DNA of 64,000 nucleotides, taken from contig NC_081406.1 in the NCBI RefSeq assembly GCF_030272615.1, forward strand, positions 397,442,439 through 397,506,438, read 5' to 3'. Below, piece by piece: positions 45,116 to 55,602 of the stretch (the first letter of the stretch is position 1; each line of letters begins with the position of its first letter). Source of the stretch: Cryptomeria japonica (lineage: Eukaryota > Streptophyta > Pinopsida > Cupressales > Cupressaceae). The notes under the pieces were generated by a model, which saw nothing but the letters and a program-made list of their open reading frames with translations, made no database searches and was not told the DNA's origin. A program made the position numbers and the translations under genes.

Positions 45116-46372
45116 CTAGGCTCCGTTGCTCTGCAATTTTTTGCTGCAAATTACCTCTCGGACAATTTCTTGGAGTGTGAGCATTATTGCATGGAAACAC
45201 CAAGAATTAGCATCATCCGCTAGATTATTTTGTCCCACTGTCAACTCTTTACTGGTGCTGGGGTAAACGGTTTGCAAAGGATTGGGTACCGAAACTATTT
45301 GACCATTTGGCTGGTTGGATTTATCAGCACAGTTGTTTGCATATTGGTTTTGCTGGTATGTAGGTCTATTCCCTTGGAAATTTTGTTGAAAAGGGGCTCT
45401 AGAGAGCGGGATTTGGGACCTTTTCAGATTGACGATCTCATTTGAGAAGGTTCTCAACAAATTCTTCATGTCCCTGACCTCCGCGGCCAAAGACGATTGT
45501 GGAGGGGCATACGCTTGTTGGGGACCAGGGTACATGTACATGGATTGAGGAGCGGATGTGCTGGGCGCGGCCTCTTCAGAGGCTTGGTTAGATAGCTCGA
45601 GAAAGACTGACATGAGGGGCCGCGACGCAAGCTTCCCGGCATCGATCAGATTATTTTCTGCTTGGATCGCTATTTCGAATGCTTGCGGGAGGGTATTGCC
45701 TCCTAAAGATTGGATCATTACTGATATGTCGAAGTTGAAGGCTTTCAGATAAAAGACGAACACCACATCCGCAAGAGGGCGGGCGGACAACAGTATTCTT
45801 TGCCAGGTCCTCTGGAATATTAAGTTGAATTTCATCACTGCTTCCTGAGGGGCCCTCTTTATCGTAATCAACTGGTGCATCAAAGATGATCTGTCGGCCT
45901 TGTCAGAGAATCTCTGAAAGAAGTGGTCGCCCAGCTGATCCCAATCTGCTATAGTATTCGGACCCAGAGATCTGTACCAATCTAGAGCTCTTCCTTTAAA
46001 AGATGCCACAAGCAATCTCAGGGCTACATTTTGCTCGATGATACCGTGGATGGTGCAGACATTGGCTATATCTTGTAGATGTTCCCCGGGGGTCTTGTGA
46101 CATTCTCAGGTAAATTTAGGGACGGCTTTTAGCATGGCAGAGGGAATCGGCCCCCATACTATAGGTGGAGTGGGGGGAATGAGAGGGCTTCCATTATTCC
46201 ATCTCACAAAATTTCTAGGAGGAACCTGCGCCATTGCTATAGGGGTGACTGCAGGGAAAATAGGTAAGCTCTGGGAAGAAGAGGCTGCAGCCGAATGGAC
46301 ATTTACGAGGGGTGGAAGGAGTAAACTAGGATTCAGGGTTGTTTGACTCCTAGTAACAGGCCTGTGATTCAT
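45116..46372 (-). pseudogene. Element Z gag
   Basis: Gag core: LLVASFKGRALDWYRSLGPN, DQLGDHFFQRFSDKADRSSL, DVVFVFYLKAFNFDIS and a Gln/Pro-rich tail. A TGA interrupts it at about 46100. Near 45195 a one-base deletion shifts frame inside a zinc knuckle (WCF...CNNAHTPRNC). N-terminal MNHRPVTRSQTTLNPS is the start. It is the only element of the nested group with a recognisable knuckle. Confidence 0.82.
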
Positions 46373-46400
46373 AAACTAGCTTAGGCTTACTTAGAGTTAT

Positions 46401-46419
46401 TGTCCCACCGGGCGTGCCA
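46401..46419 (-). other. Primer-binding site of element Z
   Basis: On the minus strand TGGCACGCCCGGTGGGACA, ten bases inside the LTR end. It is the same PBS type as element G. Confidence 0.75.
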
Positions 46420-46429
46420 GAAAAAGAAC

Positions 46430-47516
46430 TGTTGACTCTAAATTTTACCTTGAAAGCGAACAGCCTTATGGGAAATTCAGTGACAGGGGACCTATTGCGC
46501 AAAACTCACTGAATGACCTCCGGATTGAAGAAGTCGGCTCTTCCTTGTGATCGGGGGAAAAGGGGAAGAAGAAACTTAAAACAAAATGATCTAAACTATT
46601 TAGGCGATGCACCAAAACATTTTGGAAAAGCATTAACAACATAAAAAATCTCGAAACATCCGGTTTTAAAGCCCATTCAACAATCTATATATCTAAATAG
46701 AACCACAATCAAGATACAACCAGGATTCCTTTTAACATAAAGAAACATACATCATGCATCCACCAGATAACAAGTGCAAACATAGTTTAATCAGCAGAGT
46801 ATTAGGCATATATCTCCAAAGTTATATCGGAATTACAAGAATACACAAAAAACTATCACAACATACTAAAAAACAGTCATCATAGAGGCCCCAGACACAA
46901 TTTGATTATCCTTTCTTCAGAAATACAATAGCAGCTAAAAGGCTTCACTCCTATCTAGAATACTTGATTGTCTCTTTTTCATAAAGGTTCTGAACCCCTA
47001 AAACAAGAAAAACATCCACATAAATAGAGCCCTCGGCTCAGCTAAAAGCTCATGGCATCAACAACCTTTCAGCAACTGCTTCTGACCAGAAAACCCATCG
47101 TGGCATCCTACAGGAACATACCCAGCAAAAACCGCCCCCGAAGTTGTTATTTTCACCATAACATGGCAATCTCCATACCTGCTCAACAAGAACACCTTGA
47201 TGCAAACCGCATCCTCATTGACGAACCACCATGGCAGACACGCGGCAGCTCTAAGGACATCTAAAGAAGAGCACAGGAACAGAAAAAAGGTCGAGCAGCG
47301 CAGAGGCACCGCGTCATAGAAACCAGAGACACTTGGCAACTCTGCGTTCCTTCAAACTTCGAATGGAAAAGCCGAGCGACCAGGAGCAACGTTGAGATGA
47401 CATTTGGCTTGTGCGTTTTGTACGGAGAACATAGCTGGAAAATCAAAAAGAATGGGTGCCACCCGCTCAAAAAATGCCGCATACGGACTACTCCGGAATA
47501 ATGTTAACAAGTATCA
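46430..47516 (-). repeat. 5' LTR of element Z (outer boundary approximate)
   Basis: The inner end is fixed by the PBS; on the minus strand it reads GAGTCAACA. The outer end is placed at 47509-47516, where W-like sequence resumes. A TATA-like word lies on the minus strand near 47023. There is no partner LTR in the window. Confidence 0.55.
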
Positions 47517-47733
47517 TGGATGGTAACATTTTGGAGTAACAAGGGAGGTTAGTGCAGTTTTGGCGTCATGTTTTCATTGATGTGATCAGAGTGGCGCAGC
47601 ATCAGCATGGTGGGTTCTTCTTGAGACGAACATGGGACCCTGGGATCCTACTTGCTTGGGTGTGGATTAGTATAAAATTTTCTAGAGTTGTGATGGCATT
47701 GCTTAAGGACAAACAATTTTGGGAAGGGCAGAT
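47517..47733 (+). other. 3' end of element W internal region with purine tract
   Basis: An open frame (from 47552) resembles the end of element V's integrase frame (ALLKDKQFWEGQ versus LLEGKQSWGG). It runs into gggaagggcagat, the likely PPT, immediately before the right LTR. Confidence 0.6.
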
Positions 47734-50144
47734 TGCAATGTCCCCTTCTCCGCAGTGATTAGTTCAGTTGGCCATTAGCCTATTTCGGAGGCCCGTAGGC
47801 TAGTCGGGAGCAAAAATTAGGGTTTCCTATTTTCTAGGAGGATTCTTTGGTGTTTTCAGGGGGTGTATGTGGGAGTTTGATAGTTTGGATTCTGGATTCC
47901 TTCTGGGTTTTCAGAGAGCTTCAAGATAGTTCGACATGCATCTGCATCAGGTGAGTTTTTCCGGACTTACTATTTTTAGTAAGTGCGACATCTTCTCAAA
48001 ATGTGGTTAAAAGCACTTTGGAAACACTTACTATTTTTAGCAGTATGCTATTTTTAGTGAGTACTATTTTTAGCAGTTCTATTTTTAGCAGGATTTCAGC
48101 AGGCCTGTTCAGATGGCTATTTCTGACAGGTCAGTTTGAGCAATTGGTTTTCCAAGCATTTTTCGGTGCTATTCTTGGCAAGGGTTCTTCAGCTCAATTC
48201 AGTGACTATTTTTGAGAGGGCAATTTTGTTAGCTTGTTTCCCCATATCCTTGGAGCTTGTTTTGGCAGGTTCAGCATTTGATGAAAAATGGTGTTTTGAA
48301 TTAAATTATAACTTAAGGCAAAGGTTGAACGATTTATTTTAAAGGGTTTGCATAAGTTATATTGATATCTAAGTCAGTTCCTTAATTATATATTTGGCGA
48401 TTTATTGTTGACGAAAATTACTTTATAAATTGAAATATTAATAAGGCAAAATGGACATCTTATGGAGAAAAAAGTTAATTTTATAATATATTTCACTTAT
48501 CTACCTTGGATGCCACATTATAATTTTATTGTCATTTTTATACAGTATATTTGCTCCTATGAGAAGGGCGATTTGGAGAAAAGAGAAATGAAATGTAATT
48601 TCAAAATAATGCAAAGTGAATGTGCATTTGGGTTTGGCGTTCATTTGGAGGGAATGTGAATTTGAAGTTGGAGACACAAAGTCTATAAATAAGAGTGTTG
48701 GGCTCTTGTTTTTGGTATCCAAGAATTTTAATAATGAAATGCTACCGAAACGCAGAGTGAAAGCTTCGGGGAACGCTTACCTCCTAGCCGTAGCTTGATT
48801 TCTTGCTTGCAATACAACAACTAGTCGAGCCGGAGACTGCTCTTCATTCAAAGGAGTGGATTGAAGATAATGTTGCAGATTTATATATTAGATTTCTGAT
48901 TTTTGGGAGTGTTGTAGTGTGTTCTTGTTGCTAGTCGCGGAGTGTGCTGAAGTGGATTTTGGGTCACAAGTCTCAATGTGTCATTCTCCTCGTTCTGGGT
49001 ATTTCATCTATCTTTCTTTATGGTTTAGGCGATTCATTTTGCAAGTTTATAGAGTTTAAAATGGTGTTGGATTTTATTTTTGCAGAATCGTACCTTAGCT
49101 AGTTGTACCATGTGGTTGAGCGCTTTGGAATGTGTGCATAAATTATTGGGGTCAGTTTTCCATGTTTTGTTGTCCTAGGAATGATCGCATACCTCCTAGT
49201 GATCATTTGCTTTCAGTTTTGTGTCATTTGGTTAAGAATTGGGTGAGTTGTGAGTGTTTTAGTGGGATTTGGTGTTGCTGGTGTGTGTGTTTTCAGTGTG
49301 CTGGGAGTATATCAGAATTAGAGTGGGATTTGGTGTTGCTGGTGTGTGTGTTTTCAGTGTGCTGGGAGTATATCAGAATTAGAGTTTTTGGTGTTTGGAG
49401 TTGGTTTTGGGGTGTGTGAGTTCATTGGTGTGAAGAGAAAGGACTTGGTTTCATTGGAAGTTGTTGGTCATGTTAATGCACTTGGTTCATCACTCTTATA
49501 TGCTATGATTCATATTGTAATGCTAGTAGTAGTACTAACAACAGTTTCTATTGTTTTTTCTTGTCCCACTGCATAAGTGGAAGAGGCTGGTCTTGCCACC
49601 TATCTTTGGAATAGTGATTTCCCTTAAATTGTAATCCATATTGTTCATTGTAAAGGTGGTTAGTAGCACTGACAGCTATCTAATTGGATTATTACTCTTA
49701 GTCCCACTGCATAAGTGGAAGAGGCTGGCTTTGCCGCCTATTTTGAATATTGTAATACTATCCTCCTGCTGCATAAGCGGTAGAGTTGATTGTAATTTCA
49801 TTTCTAGTCCTCCCGTTGAACAAGTGGTTGAGTGATTGCATTCTTCAGTTCTTTAGCTTGTCCTTGGCTGGTTTACCACCAAGTGATTGCATTGTTTTCA
49901 TTATCCCACTGTATAAGCGGAAGGGGCTGGCTTGCCGTCCGAAGATTGTAATCATTTTCAGTTATTGGCATCTAACGTTCCCCTCGACACTGTATGCTCT
50001 CACCCTCCCTGATTGGGCTCTCGGTGATCAGAAAGTGGAGGGTTACTTTTAGCAGCATTTGGTTTTCATTTCCTAACCATAACAAGTGTTGCGTTGAATG
50101 TAATTGTGGAAAAATTTGTGGAAGAAATTAAGGAGAATATTACA
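47734..50144 (+). repeat. 3' LTR of element W
   Basis: Starts TGCAATGTCCCC, ends ATATTACA, with TATA at 48683-48690. It has the same hairpin arrays as the 5' copy and an extra internal tandem copy of about 62 bp at about 49260-49385 that the 5' LTR lacks. Confidence 0.9.
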
Positions 50145-50499
50145 CCATGAAAATAATGTGGTTTCTAGAGATTATACACGTCATCTCCGTTAAAGGTGTT
50201 TCTTGAACAGGTGCTTTCAATCAGATCTGGAAATTATAAGCCAAAATTTAGAGTGGCAAGGCATACTTGAACCTGTAGAGTCTAATACTGCCAATTAAGT
50301 GTGACATTGTATTCTCTTGATTCTCCTCCCGATAGGTAACATTTCCAAGTGGAAGATAATGGTGAAGATAACTATGAAGGTGGGGACCAACAATTTGAAA
50401 GATTTGTTTGTCAACTATTTGAAGATGAGAATAGTTTTCCCAGAGCTCCTACATCAGTAGGTCTTAATGCAGTAGAAAATTTAGCAGCAGTAGAGATGG
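50145..50499 (+). repeat. 1.94-kb tandem duplication, copy B, right part
   Basis: This continues copy B after element W, beginning ccatgaaaataatgtgg (target duplication included) and aligning with 22524-22891. Beyond 50499 the sequence is single copy and completes the RING-finger exon. Confidence 0.9.
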
Positions 50500-50672
50500 T
50501 AGGAAGTAGTGATGCATTATGCCGTATATGTCAAAACATAATGGCAGAGGGTGAGTCAATGAACACGTTGCCTTGTGAGCATACTTTTCATAAGGTTTGT
50601 ATTGTGAAGTGGTTGAGAGTTAGTAATTTCTGTCCAGTCTACAAGCATGAGTTGCCCACTGATGATGTGTAA
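50349..50672 (+). pseudogene. RING-H2 E3 ubiquitin ligase-like exon, damaged
   Basis: The frame encodes an acidic N-terminal part, then a RING-H2 finger: CRICQNIMAEGESMNTLPCE, HTFHKVCIVKWL, then CPVYKHELP. The first seven zinc ligands are present; the last Cys of the usual CPxC is Tyr. RING-H2 proteins of this type recruit E2 enzymes for ubiquitin transfer, and losing a ligand should cripple it. The frame probably continues from an upstream exon, given the acceptor-like ttccaag at about 50343. The last codon and the stop (50667-50672) are inside the LTR-like end tgtaatgtccc, so the native C-terminus is gone. Confidence 0.8.
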
Positions 50673-51545
50673 TGTCCCATCCCCGAACTAAGATTAGTTC
50701 CCATAAGCATTACCTTCTGAGATCATTCAACTTCGAGAGAGTCCCCATGGAAACGAAGTTCATGAAGACATGATGGAAATCATCTTATTCCATAAGACTT
50801 CATGATTTTCCTATCAAGCATCGAAGCAAAGCATGGAAAATAAGATACAATAATGAAAACAAAAAATTGGAGATGCTATCCACTCATTCTCGTAATCAAG
50901 GAGTAAAGGCTTTAAGAGCATACAACAAACTGAAGACATAAAGATCTCTAATCCAACGATCATGTATGCATCTATATCAGTTGTCATATGAAGGAAAGAC
51001 AATGAGTAAAATAGACTGATGATTATTGTGTGATGTTCCCAGAAAGATGGTCAAAGGATTCGATAAGAGTCAGCAAGTGGATCTATATTATCGCCATATG
51101 ACTATGATCGAGTGTTCATTCAATACTCCATATCAAAGGAGGGAAGTCGAGAGTATAATCAAACAATTATTAAGGCATTTGATCAGCAACTAACCATTCC
51201 ATTGGTTAGTTATCCAAACAATACATATATTAATCCGGTTTGTTGTCCAAGACAAATGATAGATTATATAATCAACAAGCAATGCGTACATGACAGCGAT
51301 CCATAATAATCACTTCATATATGACAGGGCAAAACATCCTTACTGTTATTTCACTCCATTGATATTATGTCTGCAGTGACATTTAATCAGCGATCAGCAC
51401 CACTATTAGTCAGCAATAATCAAGAAGACATCGACATTGATAATATATTGGGCAAATCCGATCAGATGAGATTAAGTAAGACGTTCTTATCAAACAAATA
51501 TCGGTTAAGACATTTAAATCAGCAATTAATAACTAATATTCACGT
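50668..51545 (+). repeat. LTR-like fragment of another subfamily
   Basis: It opens TGTAATGTCCCATCCCCG, like the W/V LTR start, but then shares nothing obvious with them and has no hairpin motifs. It is AT-rich with no ORF except the false extension of V gag. It ends where gag homology starts. Confidence 0.45.
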
Positions 51546-52485
51546 TAAGGTGCTATTAGACATGAATCAGAAGAAGGGGAGGGAAGGAAGGTATGATAAT
51601 CGATACTCCACTCCAAGAGATTATCATCAAGCTCTTGGGAGGGTTACTCTAGCGCATTTTGATGGAAGCAGTAAGAGTACACCTAGAGCGTGGGTGCAAA
51701 AGTTGGACAATTATTTGTCCTTGAGGCCTATGCCCGAAGAAGAAGCCATCAAGTTTGTCATGTTGCACTTGGATGGAGTTGCTCACGAATGGTGGTACCA
51801 TGGGTTGGTCATCCTTGGTCATAACTTGATAACCACCTATGCTGAATTCACCAACAACCTGATTGATAGGTTTGATTCTAAGGATCCGAAGGTGAAGTTT
51901 AGAGAGCTTGCTCAACTCAAACAGCAAGGCTCCTTGGACAATTACATAACTGAATTCCAAAACCTCTCAGTTATGGTTAGCAGCATTTCAGAGAAGAGGC
52001 TAGTTGTTCTTTTCACAGAAGGTCTTGAAGAGCCCTTGAAAGGATGGGTCAAAGCTTTTGATCTGCCTACCTTGGTGGAGGCCATCAAGGAATCTAGGAG
52101 TATGGATTTGGCTGCCCCAAAGAGTAAATTTCAGTCCAAGCCTTTTCTTTTCCGGAAGGATAAGAAGTTTTCAAATCAGACCAAAAAGTTCCCTTCTCGG
52201 ATGGATGATGAGCTTCGTCAAGAGCTCCGGAGGAAGAATCTTTGCTACTCTTACAAAGAACCTTGGGCCACAAGACATAAATGTCATGGGAAGGGCAATT
52301 TACACCAAATGGAGTCCTATTCAGCTGATGGATCAAATTCTGAAATTTCAGAACAGCAGACTGAAAATGAGGACAGCGAGTATGAAGAGGCTCCAGAAGG
52401 GCCTAATAGTGAACTAGAAGATAGAGGAGTGATTGCTCAACTCTCGAACATTCACAAAAATGAGTCTTTAGAGTTCGGGGAGTGA
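51546..52485 (+). CDS. Element V gag
   Basis: The open frame starts at 51367, but homology to chromovirus gag begins at about 51546 (MNQKKGREGRYDNRYSTPRD). The core is RAWVQKLDNYLSLRPMPEEE, HEWWYHGLVILGHN and FRELAQLKQQGSLDNYITEF. The zinc knuckle is degenerate: CYSYKEPWATRHKCHGKG has Tyr where the second Cys is expected. The acidic tail (NEDSEYEEAPEGPNSELEDR) ends at 52485, just before the protease frame. It is intact as a frame, unlike the rest of V. Confidence 0.85.
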
Positions 52486-53035
52486 TAGGAGAACATCATT
52501 TCATTGCTCTCATTGACACAGGAGCGACTCACAATTTCATTGATGAGAGAATTGTTGCGAAGAGGGAGCTTGTGGCTGAGGAAGTAGAAGGCTTCAAAGT
52601 CATGGTAGCTGATGGCTCCACTATATCATGCAACTGAATGATTTCCAACATGTCTCTGAAGTTGGGAAATCATGAAATTAGAGATGACTTCTTTGTGGTT
52701 AGCATTGGAGGGACTGATGATGCAGTCCTCGGGATTCAGTAGCTGGGGTCTCTTGGTGAGATCACATTAAATCTGCAAACCATGGAGCTGAAATTCATGT
52801 CTGATGGGAAGAAGGTGGTATTGAGAGGAATGTCAAATGGTGGCCTTAGAGTTGTTTCATTGAAGAGGATGGAGAGGCGGACCCGCCATAACCAAGTGGA
52901 GTGGGTAGCAGAGTGTTTGATAATGTCGTCAAATCCACTAGAAGACAAGGGAAGCTACTCTGCACACATTCAAGCATTAATCACAAATAAGAGTAAGGTC
53001 TTTGGAAACCACCTCTTGGTAGATAACCTGAGTGT
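52486..53035 (+). pseudogene. Element V protease
   Basis: Active site LIDTGATHNFIDERIV is present, then KVMVADGST. Stops occur at about 52635 and 52740. The next segment (GEITLNLQTMELKFMSDGKK) is in a different frame and leads to RT. A partial duplication is visible: the words ALLTKRSKVFENPPP and ALITNKSKVFGNHLL at about 53090 and 52975 are repeats. Confidence 0.75.
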
Positions 53036-54399
53036 ATGATCATGCCATCTAATTCACCTGAAGAAAAGAGAAATTATCTTGATGACATTCAAGCTTTGCT
53101 TACAAAAAGGAGTAAGGTGTTTGAGAATCCACCTCCTAGTAGACTGCCTAAGCGTGGTACTGAACACATCATTGAGTTGGAAGAAGGCACTAAGCCTATT
53201 ATGACTACTCCTTATCGATACCCAAAGAAGCAGAAGGACGAGATTGAGAAAGCCATTAAGGAGTTGTTGGACATGGGTTAAATTAGGCCAAGCAAGAGCC
53301 CTTTTGCTTCAGCTGTTGTATTGGTGAAAAAGAAGGATGGGACCATGCGTACGCGCGTGGAATACCGAGCACTAAATCAGAAAACCATCAAGAATCGGTA
53401 CCCTATTCCAAGGATTGATGAGCTCATTGACGAGCTACATGGTGCAGTTTTCTCACAGATAGATCTCAGATCGGGCTACCATCAAATCAGGATGAGAGCA
53501 TCAGATGTTGAGAAGACGACATTCAGATGCCACTTTGGGCATTTCGAATTTCTAGTCATGCCTTTTGGCTTGATTAACGCTCCTGCCACATTCCAGTCTT
53601 GCATGAGCAAGATCTTCCAAAAGCAGTTGAGAAGTCTGTGCTCATATTTTTTTATGATATCCTCATCTTTAGCAAGTCTTGGAAGGAGCACTTGCAACAC
53701 TTAGATGAAGTGCTCAGTATACTGGACTCCGAATCCATGTTTGCTAAGGAGTCCAAATTTGAATTTGGAATGAGAGAGCTGCTCTATCTTGGTCATATCA
53801 TCAGTGTAGAAGGTGTGAAGGTGGATCCTGAAAATATTAGAGCTATCATTGATTGGCCACCACCTGAGAACATAACACACTTGAAAGGATTATTGGGTCT
53901 ATGTGGTTTTTACAGAAAATTTGTGAAGGGATATTCTCAATTGGCTACCCCCCTCACAAATCTCACTAAGAAAGGAGCTTTTGAGTGGTCAGAAAAGGCA
54001 CAAACAGTGTTTGATCGGTTCAAGGAGATTATGAGTTCATGCCCTGTTTTGGCCTTCCCAGATTTCACCAAGCCTTTCGAACTATAGTGTGATGCATCGA
54101 GAGAAGGTGTTGGTGCAGTCCTTATGCAAGACAAGCATACTATTGTCTTTGAAAGTAGGAAGTTGAGAGGACCTGAAAGATTGTATTCAATTTATGATAA
54201 AGAGATGTTGGCCATAATGCATGCTCTTGCGAAGTTCAAACAGTATCTCGTGGGGAGTAAGTTTTTTGTTAAGACTGATCATAACAGTCTTAGGCACTTC
54301 ATGCACTAGAAAGATCTAAATGAGAGGTAGCAGAAGTGGGTTAGTAAGCTTCAGGCTTACGACTTTGACATTGAGTATGTCAAAGGGAAAAATAACATA
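53036..54399 (+). pseudogene. Element V reverse transcriptase and RNase H
   Basis: RT motifs: [74 protein letters not shown]. The catalytic YxDD box reads FFYDILIF, with one Asp replaced, so the enzyme is dead. RNase H motifs: CDASREGVGAVLMQ, EMLAIMHALAKFKQYL, TDHNSLRHF. Stops lie at about 53279, 54085, 54307 and 54328, and a frameshift near 53640. RT copies element RNA into DNA; RNase H removes the RNA strand. Confidence 0.9.
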
Positions 54400-55602
54400 G
54401 TGGCAGATGCACTTTCACGAAGACCACATCTAAGCTCTTTATGTGAGCTCACTACTGATTGGAGAGACTTGTTGCTGGCTGATTATGCCAAAAATCAATT
54501 CGCAACCAGTCTTATTGAGGGTACTTTTCATGATGAAAAGTACAGTTTGGTGGATGGTTTGATAATGTATAAGGGTAGAATCTTTCTTCCACCTGAATCT
54601 AAGTTGAAGGAGAAGGTATTACAAACTTTCCATGACATAACCCTTGCTGGTCATCAAGGGTTTTTCAAGACATGCAGGCAGATCCGAGAGAGATTCTCTT
54701 GGAAAGGGTTGAAAAAAGATGTCTTGAAGTACATCAGGGAATATCATACTTGTCAGAAGAACAAGGATGAGCACACTGCACCCGTCGGTTTGTTGCAACC
54801 ATTGCCGATTCCCAGTCAAAAAATGGGAAAGTATCCCTATGGACTTCATCACTGGGTTACCTAGAGCTAGTGGGAAGGATTGTATCTATGTGGTGGTAGA
54901 CAGATTAACAAAATTTGCTCACTTTTTCGCTATCACTAGCTTGTTTACAGCAACACAGGTTGCTGATGTGTTCTTACATGAGGTGTTTAGGCTACATAGG
55001 CTGCCTAAAAACGATGTAAGTGATAGGAGCAGCAAGTTCCTAAGCACTTTTTGGCAGGAGATTTTCCAATTGTGTGGTACTGTGCTTACCCCGAGCACGA
55101 GTTATCACCCTCAGACTAACAGCCAAACGGAGATAGTAAACAAATGGTTGGAAGGCCATCTCAAAAACTATGTTTCAGAGCAGTAGAAAGCATGGGTGAG
55201 ATGGTTGCACTTGGGTGAATACTGCTATAATTCCACCTATCACATGTCCATCAAAATGTCACCATTCATGGCGTTGTATGGTTATGAGGCTCCTAGCTTT
55301 TCTATTTTGGTTTTTGGTGATAGCCAAGCCCCTCAAACTATGGACATGGTTCAACAATGTCTATTATGAAGGCATTGAAGGAGAACCTTCAGATTGCGCA
55401 AAACCAGCAAAAGTTGTACGTTGATCAGCAGAGAGTTGAGCGCTCATTCAAGGTTGGAGACATGGTCTACCTGAGACTACAACCTTTCAGACAGTCTACT
55501 CTTAAGAAGAGTGGAATGGAGAAACTCAAGCCACGTTTTTAAGGTTCGGGAGAGTTGGAGTTGTGGCTTATGAGTTGGAGCTACCAATGAGTAGTTGTAT
55601 AC
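54400..55602 (+). pseudogene. Element V integrase, catalytic part
   Basis: The N-terminal zinc region HDITLAGHQGF...EYHTCQKNK has Tyr where the first Cys of the CxxC pair is expected. The catalytic Asp, Asp and Glu occur in IPMDFITGLP, NDVSDRSSKFLSTF and SQTEIVNKWLEGHL. There is a frameshift at about 54820, a stop at about 55185 (EQ*KAWVRW) and further breaks to 55545. At 55602 the solo LTR interrupts the frame; the tail continues at 57234. Confidence 0.88.

Larger units (their letters stand above)
24472..50144 (+). mobile_element. Element W: non-autonomous LTR retrotransposon (LARD-like) hosting nested elements
   Basis: LTRs at 24472-26809 and 47734-50144 bound the element. An initiator-Met PBS follows the left LTR and a short purine tract precedes the right one. 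The five-base target duplication ccatg lies at 24469-24473 and 50145-50149, and copy A of the tandem repeat shows the uninterrupted target. Its own internal sequence is 26810-29594 plus about 47517-47733; the rest is nested insertion. No protease, RT or integrase of W is present. The 3' end resembles the end of element V's integrase frame (KDKQFWEG versus GKQSWGG), so W is a derivative of the V family. Confidence 0.88.

Noticed and set aside
55357-55542. Separate small gene at the end of V integrase
   Set aside because: ERSFKVGDMVYLRLQPFRQS is the normal integrase C-terminal part in a shifted frame.
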